A stretch of DNA of 64,000 bases, taken from the NCBI RefSeq assembly GCF_001311985.1, contig NZ_BBCJ01000014.1:1-64000 (forward strand), in the 5' to 3' direction. Shown one piece after another: positions 20,871 to 31,269 of the stretch. Within the stretch, counting starts at the first letter, position 1; the number at the start of each line of letters is the position of its first letter. Under the pieces are notes generated by a model. The model saw only the letters and a list, made by a program, of their open reading frames with translations, ran no database searches and was not told the origin of the DNA. Source of the DNA: Geotalea toluenoxydans JCM 15764. Its GTDB lineage: Bacteria > Desulfobacterota > Desulfuromonadia > Geobacterales > Geobacteraceae. A program made the position numbers and the translations under genes.

Positions 20871-20929
20871 GTAGGGGCGGCCCCATGTGGCCGCCCTGAT
20901 GCCGGGCACCCACACGGGGGTGCCCCTAC
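20871..20929. repeat. GTAGGGGC-bounded palindromic intergenic repeat
   Basis: The segment begins GTAGGGGC and ends GCCCCTAC, and contains two internal palindromes (GGGCGGCC.../GGCCGCCC and GGGCACCC/GGGTGCCC). It lies between co-transcribed genes. A related element is at 33.8-33.9 kb. Confidence 0.7.
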
Positions 20930-20959
20930 AAAATCAATAAAGAACAGGTACGCCACATT

Positions 20960-21409
20960 ATGAAACGAATCTATAGCATCGAAGACGCCTGTATCGGTTG
21001 CCATCTCTGCGAGGTGGCCTGCATTACCGAGCACTCAAAATCGAAAGATCCCATCAAGGCTTTTCTCCATGAGCCTGAGCGTCCCATCGCGCGCTGTACG
21101 GTGGAGGAAATTGACAGCGGAGTGGTGTCGTTTTCCACAAACTGCCGCCACTGTGACGAGCCCGATTGTCTCAGGGCCTGCATCTCCGGCGCCATTCAGA
21201 AACTGGATGACGGCAGGGTGTTCATGGATACGGACAAATGTGTCGGCTGCTGGTCCTGTGTCATGGCCTGTCCTTATGGAGCGGTTCAGCGGAACCTGAA
21301 CAAAAAGAAGGGCAATAAATGTGATCTTTGCCCCGATCGGCAGAGCCCGGCCTGTGTTGACGCATGCCCCAACCGGGCCCTCGTTTACAAGGAGGGGAAC
21401 CAGAAATGA
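20960..21409 (+). CDS. four-cluster ferredoxin-like iron-sulfur subunit
   Basis: The 149-residue protein resembles HycB/DmsB-type electron-transfer subunits. Cys motifs are CIGCHLCEVAC, CRHCDEPDCLRAC, CVGCWSCVMACPYG and CDLCPDRQSPACVDACP, enough for four 4Fe-4S clusters. It probably shuttles electrons between the FAD oxidoreductase encoded next and the synthase core. The ATG of the next gene overlaps its stop (ATGA). The gene is intact. Confidence 0.85.
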   Translation: MKRIYSIEDACIGCHLCEVACITEHSKSKDPIKAFLHEPERPIARCTVEEIDSGVVSFSTNCRHCDEPDCLRACISGAIQKLDDGRVFMDTDKCVGCWSCVMACPYGAVQRNLNKKKGNKCDLCPDRQSPACVDACPNRALVYKEGNQK

Positions 21410-22683
21410 ACTACGTCATCATCGGCAATTCGGTTGCCGCAGTCGGCGCTATCAGAGGCATCCGCAATCATGACGCCAATGGAACAATAACGGTGCTCTC
21501 CAGGGAAAATCGCATTGCTTATGGCCGACCACTGATTTCTTACCTCCTTGGCGGCACCATAACCGACAAAAAAATGGCCTACCTGCCGGAGGATTTCTAT
21601 GAAAAGAACCAGGTAAACCTCAGGCTAGGCGCTGAAGTCGTGGCGGTCGATCATAGCAAAAAACAGGTGAAGCTTGCTGGCGGCGAGACTATTTCCTTCG
21701 ACAAACTCCTCATTGCCACCGGCGGCGATCCCTTCGTCCCTCCCATTGACGGGCTTCAGGGCAAAGAAAAAATCTTTACCTTTACCACCTGGGACGATGC
21801 GGCAAAGCTCAAGGCGCTTTCCTATGATATCCGGCGTGTTGTCGTCATTGGTGGCGGACTTATCGGCCTCAAGGCCGCCGAAGGGCTTTACCAGCTGGAT
21901 AAGAAGGTAACCATAGTCGAACTGGCCGATCGCATCCTCTCAGCAGCCTTTGACCGTACCGCCGGCCGCATTGTGGCGAAGAAGATGAAGGCCAACGGCA
22001 TCGATGTAATCACTGAGGATACGGTGGTGAAAATCGAGGGGGAGGGGAGGGAGATCACCGGCGTTACCCTTAAATCCGGCGACTTCATTCCCTGCGATAC
22101 GGTTATCGTCGCCATCGGCGTTCGTCCAGCCGCCTCATTCCTCAAGGGGAGCGGCATCGAAGTAAATCGGGGCGTAGTTGTCGACGACCGTATGGAGACT
22201 TCGGTTAAGGGTATTTTTGCCGCGGGCGACGTTGCTGAAGCTAGTGATTTCTTTTCAAAAAGCAAGAACCCCATGCCCATCTGGCCCGATGCATACATTC
22301 AGGGGGACGTGGCCGGCGCTGCCATGACCGGTAGTGAAAAGGGGTATGTGGGCGGACTGGCCATGAACTCCATCGAGCTGTTCAAGGTGCCGACCATCTC
22401 CATGGGCATCACCAATCCCCAGGATGAGAAGGAATTCGAGATTCTGACTTATCTTGACCAGGAGAACTACCAGTACCGCAAGATCGTCCTCAAGGACAAT
22501 ATTCTTGTCGGCGCCGTTCTGGTGGGCGCCGTTGATCGGGCCGGCATCTTTGCCGGACTGGTGCGGGAGAAGATCGACGTTGCACCATTCAAGGACAAGC
22601 TTCTGGCGGTGGATTTCGGTTTTGCCCACCTGACCAGAGAGATTCGCAGCACCCTGTTTGCGCCGCAAGGGAAAGTAGCCTAA
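21406..22683 (+). CDS. FAD/NAD(P)-dependent oxidoreductase subunit
   Basis: The 425-residue pyridine-nucleotide-disulfide-reductase-fold protein begins [20 protein letters not shown] (FAD-binding). The second nucleotide-binding motif is [17 protein letters not shown], and [11 protein letters not shown] is the conserved FAD-contacting ATG/GD motif. It resembles NADH-dependent rubredoxin/nitrite reductase-type proteins. In this operon it is the likely electron entry for the synthase. It starts at ATG 21406, with GGAGGGG upstream, and overlaps the ferredoxin gene. The gene is intact. Confidence 0.85.
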   Translation: MNYVIIGNSVAAVGAIRGIRNHDANGTITVLSRENRIAYGRPLISYLLGGTITDKKMAYLPEDFYEKNQVNLRLGAEVVAVDHSKKQVKLAGGETISFDKLLIATGGDPFVPPIDGLQGKEKIFTFTTWDDAAKLKALSYDIRRVVVIGGGLIGLKAAEGLYQLDKKVTIVELADRILSAAFDRTAGRIVAKKMKANGIDVITEDTVVKIEGEGREITGVTLKSGDFIPCDTVIVAIGVRPAASFLKGSGIEVNRGVVVDDRMETSVKGIFAAGDVAEASDFFSKSKNPMPIWPDAYIQGDVAGAAMTGSEKGYVGGLAMNSIELFKVPTISMGITNPQDEKEFEILTYLDQENYQYRKIVLKDNILVGAVLVGAVDRAGIFAGLVREKIDVAPFKDKLLAVDFGFAHLTREIRSTLFAPQGKVA

Positions 22684-22700
22684 CCGGAGGATTACCAAGA

Positions 22701-23806
22701 ATGAAAATGAAACCTACCCATATATTTCAGAAAGATATCTCCAACTGCGGCCTGACCGGCTTCATCTCCAAATCGGGGCAATTGGTGGAAGGGGATGTGA
22801 TCATCAAGTCCATCGCCCTCATGCATGACCGGGGCAACGGCCTTGGTGGCGGTTTTGCCGCTTACGGCATCTATCCCGACTTCAAGGACTTCTATGCCTT
22901 TCACCTCATGTACGAAAGCGGTCTGGCACTGGAGTTGACCGAGGAGTACCTGGAGCAGCACTTTTTCGTCGAGCACCAGGAAGAGATTCCTACCCGGCGT
23001 GTTGCCGCCATTGCCAATCCGCCGGTGTTCAAGCGCTATTTCGTCAAGCCGTTGGAGACTGCCGATTACAAAGAGGCCATCGAATTTCAGAACATGACCG
23101 TTGAAGATGTCATCGTCGGCCATGTGATGCGTATCAACAACGAGATCGAAGGGGCCTTCGTCGTTTCCTCCGGCAAGAACATGGGGGCATTCAAAGGGGT
23201 AGGCTATCCGGAAGAGATCGCCGATTTCTTCCGCCTGGAGGAATACAAGGGCTACATCTGGACCGCCCACAATCGTTTTCCCACCAACACCCCGGGCTGG
23301 TGGGGCGGGGCTCACCCCTTTACGCTTTTGGACTGGTCCATCGTCCACAACGGCGAGATTTCCTCCTATGGCATCAACAAGCGTTACCTGGAGATGTACG
23401 GTTATCTCTGCACCATGCTCACCGATACCGAGGTTGTCGCTACATGCTCGACCTGCTCATCCGCAAGCACGGCCTGACGCCGGAACTTGCCAGTATGGCC
23501 CTGGCCGCCCCTTTCTGGGATATGATCGACCGTATGCCCGAAGAAGACCGCCAACTCCTTACCGCCATTCGCCAGGTATACGGCAGCGGCCTCCTCAATG
23601 GTCCCTTTGCCATCCTCTTTGCCAGCAACGAAGGTCTGATCGGCCTCAACGACAGGGTAAAGCTGCGGCCGCTGGTCTGTGCCACCAAGGGCGATTTCGT
23701 CTACATGGCTTCTGAAGAGGCGGCCATCCGCGAGATATGCCCCGCTCCCGATTACGTCTGGTCCCCCCGCGGCGGCGAACCGGTGGTGGCAAAGCTGAAT
23801 ATTTAA
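22701..23806 (+). CDS. class II glutamine amidotransferase subunit of glutamate synthase (one indel)
   Basis: The ~368-residue Ntn-type glutaminase should release ammonia from glutamine for the synthase core. The probable nucleophile is the Cys of NCGLTGF, about residue 16. [21 protein letters not shown] and [11 protein letters not shown] are the substrate-binding motifs of the family. The nucleophile must be N-terminal in active enzymes, so the first ~15 residues are probably a propeptide removed after Asn. A missing base near 23440 splits [23 protein letters not shown] precedes the ATG. Confidence 0.85.
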
Positions 23807-23867
23807 AGTTCCAAGTTCGGAGTTCGAAGTTCGATGTTACCTTGAACCCCGAACCTCGAACTTTTTT
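23805..23867. repeat. palindromic repeat built of TTCGAAGTTC-like units
   Basis: AAAGTTC at the left pairs with GAACTTT at the right. The interior repeats AGTTCGNAG-type units and CCCGAAC, forming a long imperfect hairpin between two operon genes. It may affect mRNA stability; no coding capacity is visible. Confidence 0.6.
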
Positions 23868-23879
23868 AAGGAGTCAGAA

Positions 23880-24626
23880 ATGAAGATCGACGCGAACGGC
23901 GTATATTATCGAGATCTGAACACCAAGATCCGCGAAGCGGTTGCTGCAGGGGCCGACAAGCTGCAGTTGGACAACGTCAATGGCCAGTATTTCATCGGCG
24001 ACGGCATCAATAAGCCGGTGACCATCACCATCAACGGCGTTCCCGGCAATGACCTGGGGGCTTTCATGAATGGGGCGACCATCGTCGTCAAGGACAATGC
24101 CCAGGATAACATCGGCAACACCATGAATGCCGGCCGGGTAATTGTCCATGGTCATGCAGGCGACGTTCTCGGCTACGGCATGCGTGGCGGTCGCATTCAT
24201 ATTTTGAAGGATGTGGGTTACCGGGTCGGTATCCACATGAAATCCTACCATGAGAATAAGCCGGTCCTGATCGCCGGCGGCAAAGCAGGAGACTTCTTCG
24301 GAGAGTACATGGCCGGCGGCGTGCTGATTCTGCTCGGCATGTTCACCGACAGCCCCGACAAGGCCAAGCATGGCTTCCGTTTCGGCACCGGTATGCATGG
24401 TGGCGTCATTTTCGTCAGGGGTGGCGTGGACGAAAGCAAACTCTCACCGGAGGTGGGCGTTTTCGACCTGACCGCCAAGGACAAGAAGGAGCTGGAAGGG
24501 TATCTCAAGGAATACAGCGCCGATTTCAAGCTGGACCTGAAGGAACTCATGAAGGAAAAATTCGTCAAGGTGCTGCCGAAGAGCAAGCGCCCCTACGGCA
24601 ACATGTACTGTCCCATGCCCAGATAG
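23880..24626 (+). CDS. glutamate synthase GXGXG-domain subunit
   Basis: The 248-residue protein is the separate C-terminal beta-helix domain of GltB. Repeated glycine motifs are visible: GVPGNDLGAFMNGA, NIGNTMNAGRVIVHGHAGDV, GYGMRGGRIHI and AGGVLILLG. In fused GltB this domain is structural, spacing the glutaminase and synthase sites. It is intact, preceded by AAGGAG, and followed by the operon terminator. Confidence 0.9.
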   Translation: MKIDANGVYYRDLNTKIREAVAAGADKLQLDNVNGQYFIGDGINKPVTITINGVPGNDLGAFMNGATIVVKDNAQDNIGNTMNAGRVIVHGHAGDVLGYGMRGGRIHILKDVGYRVGIHMKSYHENKPVLIAGGKAGDFFGEYMAGGVLILLGMFTDSPDKAKHGFRFGTGMHGGVIFVRGGVDESKLSPEVGVFDLTAKDKKELEGYLKEYSADFKLDLKELMKEKFVKVLPKSKRPYGNMYCPMPR

Positions 24627-24650
24627 TCTTACCCAACAAGCATAATTTCC

Positions 24651-24693
24651 AAAAAGCCGCTTTTGTCACCATAGTCGTGACAGGCGGCTTTTT
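24651..24693 (+). terminator. terminator of the glutamate synthase operon
   Basis: The stem AAAAAGCCGC/GCGGCTTTTT encloses a second GTCAC/GTGAC stem, about 25 bases after the last stop. It is symmetrical and could act on both strands. Confidence 0.85.
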
Positions 24694-24749
24694 CCATTGA
24701 TCATGGGTGCAAATTGACTTCTCTTATTTACATGTCACTAATAAAATTA

Positions 24750-24778
24750 TTGACGCGAAAAATTCCACAGCTTATGCT
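24750..24778 (+). promoter_or_regulatory. promoter of the exported metallohydrolase gene
   Basis: TTGACG and TATGCT are separated by 17 bases, 34 bases before the ATG. Confidence 0.55.
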
Positions 24779-24811
24779 ACCGGCCTCAACAAAAGATACG
24801 GGAGGGACACA

Positions 24812-25661
24812 ATGAAGCTGCGTCAACTGATTATAATTTTAACTCTTACCCTTCTTCTTTACTGCCTTGGCTGCCCCGGCCACTGAAATCACCTGGTACG
24901 GCCAGTCGGCTTTCAGGATTACCACCCCCATGGGTAAGGTTCTCTACATGGATCCCTGGATCAACAATCCGGCCAACAGTAAGGGCAAAGAGGTGCTTGC
25001 CGCCATCAAAAAGGCTGATCTGATCATGGTTACCCACGGTCATTTCGACCATGTGGGGGATAGTTCGGAGATCGCGAAAAAAACCGGTGCCCAACTGGTG
25101 GCATCCTTCGATCTGGGCAAGGCGATGGTGCAGTATGGCGGCTTCCCCGAAAAACAGTTCGGCTTTCCTACCACCGGCAATTTCGGTGGAGAGATAAGTC
25201 TGCTGGATGGAGAGGTGAAGGTAGCTTTCGTTCAGGCCCTGCACAGTTCGTCCATTGAGCCCCCGGATTACAGTAAGTACCCTAAAGGGCTCCAATACGC
25301 TGGAAATCCGGGAGGGATGGTGGTCAGCATCAAGAACGGCCCTACCATTTACCATACCGGTGACACCGATCTTTTCAGCGACATGGCGCTGGTGAAAGAT
25401 TTCGGTAAGGTGGATATCATGATGGTCTGCATCGGCGACCGTTTCACCATGGGGCCGCGCCGCGCGGCCATGGCGGTGAAGCTGGTGCAGCCGGACCTGG
25501 CCATTCCCATGCATTTCGGTACTTTTCCGATTCTGACCGGCACTGCCCCTGAATTTATCGCCGAGACGAAAAAGACCAGCCCCAGTACAACCGTCAAGGT
25601 GCTGAAAGTGAATGAGACGTTCAGCTGGCCCCAGACTAAGCTGACCATGCAGACGAAATAG
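24812..25661 (+). CDS. exported metallo-beta-lactamase-fold hydrolase (one indel)
   Basis: After repair of one base near 24860 the gene starts [20 protein letters not shown] with a signal peptide cleaved after TALA. The mature part is a UPF0173-like metal-dependent hydrolase. Metal ligands are visible in [30 protein letters not shown] and IPMHFGTFP. The start lies 7 bases after GGGAGGG. Most UPF0173 proteins are cytoplasmic, so a periplasmic form is noteworthy. The substrate is unknown. It is transcribed alone. Confidence 0.85.
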
Positions 25662-25687
25662 AGGAGGGCAGGTAGGCACTAAACGAA

Positions 25688-25764
25688 CGACTGCCGTGAC
25701 TTCGTCCATTCGTTCGGCGCGGCCGCTGCGGCACGGTCACTCACTCCCTAAGCCACGGCAGTCG
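25688..25764. repeat. 77-bp inverted repeat with 11-bp arms
   Basis: CGACTGCCGTG and CACGGCAGTCG face each other across 55 bases that contain a GAACG/CGTTC pair and a GCGGCCGC palindrome. It lies just after the metallohydrolase stop. No gene is inside. It may be a small non-autonomous element or repeat unit. Confidence 0.5.
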
Positions 25765-25787
25765 CCCCCTGAAGAAATCGCTGGAAC

Positions 25788-25829
25788 AAAAAAAGCCGCC
25801 TGTCAGCTGATGCTGCAGGCGGCTTTTCA
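25788..25829. terminator. bidirectional terminator between convergent genes
   Basis: AAAAGCCGCCTG/CAGGCGGCTTTT with A- and T-rich flanks on both sides serves the metallohydrolase (+) and the DUF1858 gene (-). Confidence 0.85.
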
Positions 25830-25850
25830 TTTTTGTGCGGCTTCCCGGAT

Positions 25851-26047
25851 TTAGAAGATGGCGTTCAGGTCATTGACCACATCATCCACATTGAGGCCGT
25901 GGGCATTGCAGCCCTGCTCAAGGGATTCGTTCTGGCGCCCATACAGCCGACGCAACCCAGGTTGTACTTTGCCAGAACCTTTACCACATCGGGATGCATA
26001 CGCATTACCTGGGCAAATGTCATATCCTTGGTAACCTGTTGACTCAT
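25851..26047 (-). CDS. second DUF1858 domain protein (one indel)
   Basis: The ~65-residue protein reads MSQQVTKDMTFAQVMRMHPD, with CVGC in KYNLGCVGCMGA. After a missing C near 25939 the chain continues QNESLEQGCNAHGLNVDDVV and ends NDLNAIF, the usual end of the family. The start is chosen at ATG 26047 because AGGAG lies 8 bases upstream. DUF1858 proteins with CxxC are frequent in anaerobes; no activity is established. It lies 42 bases downstream of greA and is probably co-transcribed. Confidence 0.75.
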
Positions 26048-26089
26048 TTCTCGTTCTCCTCTGTTGCGGCTTGTCAGGTCCGACACCGC

Positions 26090-26565
26090 TTATTCGTATT
26101 TTATGTCTATTATTTCATATTCCTTCATTCCGGAAGGAACGCTTACCTTGACGGTATCGTCCAGCTTGTGGCCGATCAAAGCCTTGCCAACCGGAGAGGT
26201 GCACGACATCTTGCCGATCTTGATGTCCGCTTCGTCCTCACCGACTATCTTGTAGGTCACTTCCTCCTCGGTGGCGGTATCGTAAACAGTGACGGTGGCG
26301 CCAAAAACAACCTTGTCCGGTTTGAGGTTGGAGAGGTCCACCACATAGGCGCGAGCAGCTTATCCTGTAACTCCAGTATCCGTCCCTCGATAAAGCCCTG
26401 GCGATGCTTGGCCGCATCGTATTCGGCATTTTCGGAAAGGTCGCCATGGGATCTGGCCTCGGCTATATCCTGAATGACCTTGGGCCTTTCCTCCTTGATC
26501 AGGCGCTTCAGTTCTTCCTGCAGGAAATCGTAACTTTCTTTGGTCAGCGGCACGGACTGTGACAT
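26090..26565 (-). CDS. greA: transcription elongation factor GreA (one indel)
   Basis: GreA stimulates transcript cleavage by backtracked RNA polymerase. The N-terminal coiled coil reads PLTKESYDFLQEELKRLIKE and continues to ARSHGDLSENAEYDAAKHRQ, which contains the acidic tip. The C-terminal FKBP-like domain shows TSPVGKALIGHKLDDTV. One base is lost near 26345 (LQDKLLARAYVVDLSNL after repair). The length, about 158 residues, is usual. It follows carB by 83 bases on the same strand. Confidence 0.95.
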
Positions 26566-26648
26566 TTCTGTAATACTCCTCCAAGAACTTTACAGGGCAG
26601 CCAAACCGGCCGCCCCATAAATTTTTCTAAGTAATTGTTAAAAAGCGG

Positions 26649-29600
26649 TTAATTCAGGTAATCCTGAATCGGCTTTACGGCCAGTTCTTCCTGGCGCATG
26701 GCGATAATGCCGTCAACGACCGCCTTTGCCCCGGATGCGGTGGTGTAGTAAGCAATGTTGTTCAGCAGAGTGCTGCGACGGATGGAGAATGAATCTGCCA
26801 CTGCCTGTGCACCCTGGGTGGTGTTGATCACCATGCAGATCTCGTTGTTCTTGATTGAGTCGACGATGTGTGGCCGTCCTTCAAGGACCTTGTTGACTAC
26901 CTGAACCGTGATGCCCTTTTCATGCAGGTAGGCAGCGGTTCCGCGAGTTGCCACCAGCTCAAAGCCGTTATCATACAGTTTTTTTGCAGCAGTGACAATA
27001 TGTTTTTTGTCGGCATCGCGGACACTTATGAAGACTTTGCCGCTCATGGGAAGCTTCACTCCGGCTCCCAACTGGGCCTTGGCAAAGGCCATGGCAAAAT
27101 TGTCGTCAATGCCCATTACCTCGCCGGTGGATTTCATTTCCGGTCCCAGGATGGTGTCTACGCCGGGGAACTTGACGAAGGGGAAGACGGCTTCCTTCAC
27201 CGAAATGTGGCCAGGGACGATTTCTTCGGTGATGCCGAGTTCCTTCAGGGTTTTACCGCTCATGATCAGTGCCGCCAGTTTGGCGAGGGGCCTGCCGGTT
27301 GCCTTTGAGACGAAGGGAGCCGTGCGGGAGGCTCGTGGATTCACTTCCAGGATATAGATGGCACCCTCCTTGATGGCGTACTGGACATTCATCAGCCCCG
27401 AACGTTCAGCTCCAGCGCCATCAGTTTGGTCTGGCGCCTGATCTCGTCGGTGATGGCCCGGGAGATGGAATAGGGGGGAAGGGAACAGGCTGAGTCGCCG
27501 GAATGGATGCCGGCTTCCTCGATGTGCTCCATGATACCGCCGATGACTGCTTCGGTGCCGTCGCAGAGGGCATCCACATCGATTTCGATTGCTTCGTCCA
27601 GAAACTTGTCGATGAGGATCGGGTGCTCAGGGGAAGCCTGGACGGCGGTGGTCATGTAACGGCGCAGGTTGTCCACGTCGTAGACAATCTCCATGGCCCG
27701 CCCGCCGAGAACATAGGAAGGGCGGACGACGACGGGATAACCGATGCGGTCGGCAACCTTTTCGGCTTCTTCGAAGGAGCGGGCGGTGCCGTTTTCCGGC
27801 TGGCGCAGGCCGAGCTTGTGCAGCATCTCCTGGAATCGTTCACGGTCTTCGGCCCGGTCAATGGCGTCGGGAGAGGTGCCGATGATAGGTACGCCGGCTT
27901 TTTCCAGGGCCACCGCCAGCTTCAGCGGCGTCTGCCCGCCGAACTGGACAATCACCCCTACCGGTTTTTCAAGCTGGACGATGTTCAGCACATCCTCGTA
28001 TGTAAGGGGCTCGAAATAGAGGCGGTCGGAGGTATCGTAATCGGTGGAAACGGTCTCCGGATTGCAGTTGACCATGATTGTCTCGTAGCCCGCATCGGCC
28101 AGGGCAAAGACGCCGTGGACGCAGCAGTAGTCGAACTCGATCCCCTGGCCGATCCGGTTCGGTCCGCCGCCAAGGATCATGATCTTTTTGCGATCGGTAA
28201 CCTCAGCTTCGCATTCTTCCTCGTAGGTGGAGTAAAGATAGGGGGTGTAGGCAACGAACTCGGCGGCACAGGTGTCGACCCGCTTAAATACGGGCTTGAT
28301 ACCCAATGACAGGCGCAGGCTCCGCACCTCATGCTCGCTCTTGCCCCACAATTTGCCCAGGAACTTGTCGGCAAAACCGTACTGTTTTGCTTCCAGCAGG
28401 ATATCTTTCAGGTCGGCCGCTTTTTCCAGGTCCACCTGCTTCAGCTCATCCTCTTTTTCGATGATCTGCCTGATGTTGTGGAGGAACCAGGGGTCGAAGG
28501 CGGTGGCGGCAAAGATTTCTTCCACAGTCATGCCGCTTCTGAAGGCGTCTCCCAGATACCAGAGCCGCTCCCAGTTTGGGGTGCGCAGTTTTTCCATGAG
28601 AAGCTGCTGCTCCTTGCCGGTCAGCGCCCGACGGGTCTCGGCAGTCTGTTCGAAGAGGCGGGATTCGAAACCGCAGGAGCCGATCTCCAGGGAACGGAGT
28701 GCCTTCTGCAGCGATTCCTTGAAGGTGCGGCCGATGGCCATGACCTCGCCCACCGATTTCATCTGGGTGGTGAGGGTAGAGTCGGCGGCCGGGAATTTCT
28801 CGAAGGTGAAACGGGGAACCTTGGTCACCACATAGTCGATGGTCGGCTCGAAGCAGGCCGGGGTCTCCCGGGTGATGTCATTGGTGATCTCGTCCAGGGT
28901 ATAGCCGACAGCCAGTTTGGCAGCGATCTTGGCAATGGGGAAGCCGGTCGCCTTGGAAGCAAGGCCGATGAGCGGGAAACACGAGGATTCATCTCGATAA
29001 CCACCAGACGGCCATTTTTCGGGTTGATGCCGAACTGGATATTGGAGCCCCCAGTATCGACGCCGATTTCGCGGATGATCTTGAGGCTTGCGTCGCGCAG
29101 AATCTGGTATTCCTTGTCGGTCAGGGTCTGGGCTGGGGCAACGGTAATGGAATCACCCGTATGAACGCCCATGGGATCGAAGTTTTCGATGGAGCAGATG
29201 ATGACCACGTTGTCGGCGGTATCGCGCATGACCTCCAGTTCGTACTCTTTCCAGCCGATGACCGATTCTTCCACCAGGATCTCGTCGGTGGGGGATGCAT
29301 CGATGCCGGTAGCCGACATCTTTTCGTATTCTTCCATGTTGTAGGCTATGCCGCCGCCGGTCCCTCCAAGGGTAAAGGATGGACGGATGATGGCCGGGAA
29401 ACCGATTTCCCTGATGATCTCCATGGCTTCCGCATTGTTGTGGGCCAGGCCGGAGCGCGGCACGGCCAAGCCGATCTTTTCCATGGCCTGCTTGAACAGG
29501 GTCCGGTCTTCGGCCTTCTTGATGGCAGGGAGCTTGGCGCCGATCAGCTCCACCCCGAACTTGTCCAAAACACCATTCTCAGCCACAGCCACCGCCGTAT

Positions 29601-29889
29601 TGAGGGCGGTTTGTCCGCCAAGTGTGGGCAGAACCGCATCGGGCCGCTCTTTTTCGATGATTTTGGCAAGGATTTCCGGAGTGACCGGCTCGATATAGGT
29701 GCGGTCGGCAAAGTCGGGGTCAGTCATGATGGTGGCGGGGTTGCTGTTGAGCAGCACCACCTCGAAGCCTTCCTCCTTCAGCGCCTTGCAGGCCTGGGTG
29801 CCGGAGTAGTCGAACTCGCACGCCTGGCCGATGACGATGGGGCCGGCGCCGATGATGAGGATCTTTTTGATGTCTGTACGTTTTGGCAT
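26649..29889 (-). CDS. carB: carbamoyl-phosphate synthase large subunit (two indels)
   Basis: CarB makes carbamoyl phosphate from bicarbonate, ammonia and two ATP. Both ATP-grasp halves are visible: [20 protein letters not shown] at the N-terminus and [20 protein letters not shown] in the second half, each followed by [12 protein letters not shown] or [12 protein letters not shown]. The C-terminal MGS-like allosteric domain begins near [15 protein letters not shown]. The frame breaks near 28980 ([12 protein letters not shown]) and near 27392 ([16 protein letters not shown]). The full length is about 1080 residues. It is the last synthase gene of the pyrimidine operon and is preceded by the DUF486 gene. 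Confidence 0.96.
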
Positions 29890-29935
29890 GCTTTGACGAC
29901 TCCTTTATTGTTTAACCGATAAAATCGAAACATTA

Positions 29936-30265
29936 CTATCTGAAAATGAAAAACACCGCCCCGGCCAGACAAAGCCCCGCCCACAAATAGTCCAGTTCCA
30001 GCGGTGCCCCCATATACAGCACCGCGAAGGGGATGAAGACACCGAGGGTGATCACTTCCTGGGTGATCTTCAGCTGGGCCAGGGAGAAATTGCCGCGGTA
30101 GCCGATCCGGTTGGCCGGCACCTGCACCAGGTATTCGAAAAAGGCGATTCCCCATGATACAAGAACGGCGATCAGCCAGTGCCGGTTCTGCAGGTTCTTC
30201 AGGTGGGCGTACCAGGCAAAGGTCATGAAGACATTGGAGATTATCAGCAGCACAATGGTTCTCAT
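29936..30265 (-). CDS. DUF486 (DMT-superfamily) small membrane protein
   Basis: The 109-residue protein has four predicted membrane helices, starting MRTIVLLIISNVFMTFAWYA. The DMT-type motif NRHWLIAVLVSWGIAFFEYL and the FIPFAVLYMGAPL segment fit DUF486. No substrate is known. The start at ATG 30265 overlaps the upstream radical SAM stop (ATGA), so the pair is translationally coupled inside the pyr operon. The gene is intact. Confidence 0.85.
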   Translation of the reverse strand: MRTIVLLIISNVFMTFAWYAHLKNLQNRHWLIAVLVSWGIAFFEYLVQVPANRIGYRGNFSLAQLKITQEVITLGVFIPFAVLYMGAPLELDYLWAGLCLAGAVFFIFR

Positions 30266-31187
30266 ACCGGGCGGCGCTCCTGTTCCAGTTCCTGCACCCA
30301 TCCCGATTCAAGTCCTGCCTCTTCCAGCGCTTCCACCGCTGCATCGTATTCCTCGGCAGTAAGGGGCCGGTCAATGCCTGGGGTGGCTCCCGCCAGATGG
30401 GCCGGAAAATACTGGCTCATCAGCGCCACGTGGGTCGCCTCTCCCAGGTGTTCTGCAATCCAGGGCAAGGTTTCATCGCTTCCAGCCTTATTTACGGGTA
30501 GTACCAGATGCCGGACGATCAGCCGCGAATACCAATCCCTTCTTCATCAACCTGCAGTTGCCCAACCTGACGCAACATTTCTACAACTGCAAGACGGTTG
30601 ACGCGGGCATAACCGGGAGCACCCGAAATGGCTCTAGCCGGCTCATCCTGAGCATATTTCATGTCCGGCAGGTAAATATCTACGATTCCATCCAGCAGCT
30701 GCAGCGCATCGACTTTTTCATAGCCGTTGGAATTCCAGACGATGGGGAGATTGAAGCCTTCCTTGATGGCCATGAAGAGGGCAGCGAGAAACTGGGGCAA
30801 AAAATGGCTCGGCGTAACCAGGTTGATGTTGTGGACTTTTTGCCGTTGCAGCTTGAGCATCTTCTCCGCCAACTGCCTTAGGCTCAGCTTTTCTCCGTTT
30901 CCGAACTGGCTGATGGGGAAGTTCTGGCAGAAGCGGCACGACAGGTTGCAGTTGGAAAAGAAGATCGTTCCCGAACCGCGCGAGCCTGAAATCGGCGGTT
31001 CCTCGCCCCGATGAACGTTAGCCGAGGCAATTTTCGGCAAAGCACCGCTACGGCAGATGCCCGTCTCACCCGCCAGCCGGTTGACCCGGCAGTCATGTGG
31101 GCAGAGATCGCAGCTTCTCAGCCGCCCATAGGCAGTCCGAATACGCTGCAATAATTCACCAGATTGATAAAGATCGATGTAACGCAT
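30262..31187 (-). CDS. radical SAM protein of the PflA-like/PflX type (one indel)
   Basis: The ~308-residue protein has an N-terminal Cys cluster CDLCPHDCRVNR with GICRSG. The radical SAM motif follows in FFSNCNLSCRFCQNFPIS (CxxxCxxC). PSHFLPQFLAAL and WNSNGYEKVD are further conserved blocks of this COG1313-type family. One indel near 30515 breaks the frame; downstream text (SQYFPAHLAG) is typical of the C-terminus. These proteins resemble glycyl-radical activating enzymes, but no glycyl-radical enzyme is in the window. The start is ATG 31187. Why it sits in the pyrimidine operon is unknown. Confidence 0.8.
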
Positions 31188-31269
31188 AAACAGTCGGCGG
31201 TCGGCAGCCGATGGTCGGAAGGTAAAAAACATCAATCTGCTTTACCGTCGACTATCCACCGCCGACCAG

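Noticed and set aside
24867..25661. Cytoplasmic metallohydrolase starting at the TTG of 24867
   Set aside because: The upstream ATG with ribosome site and promoter gives a clear signal peptide once one base is restored.
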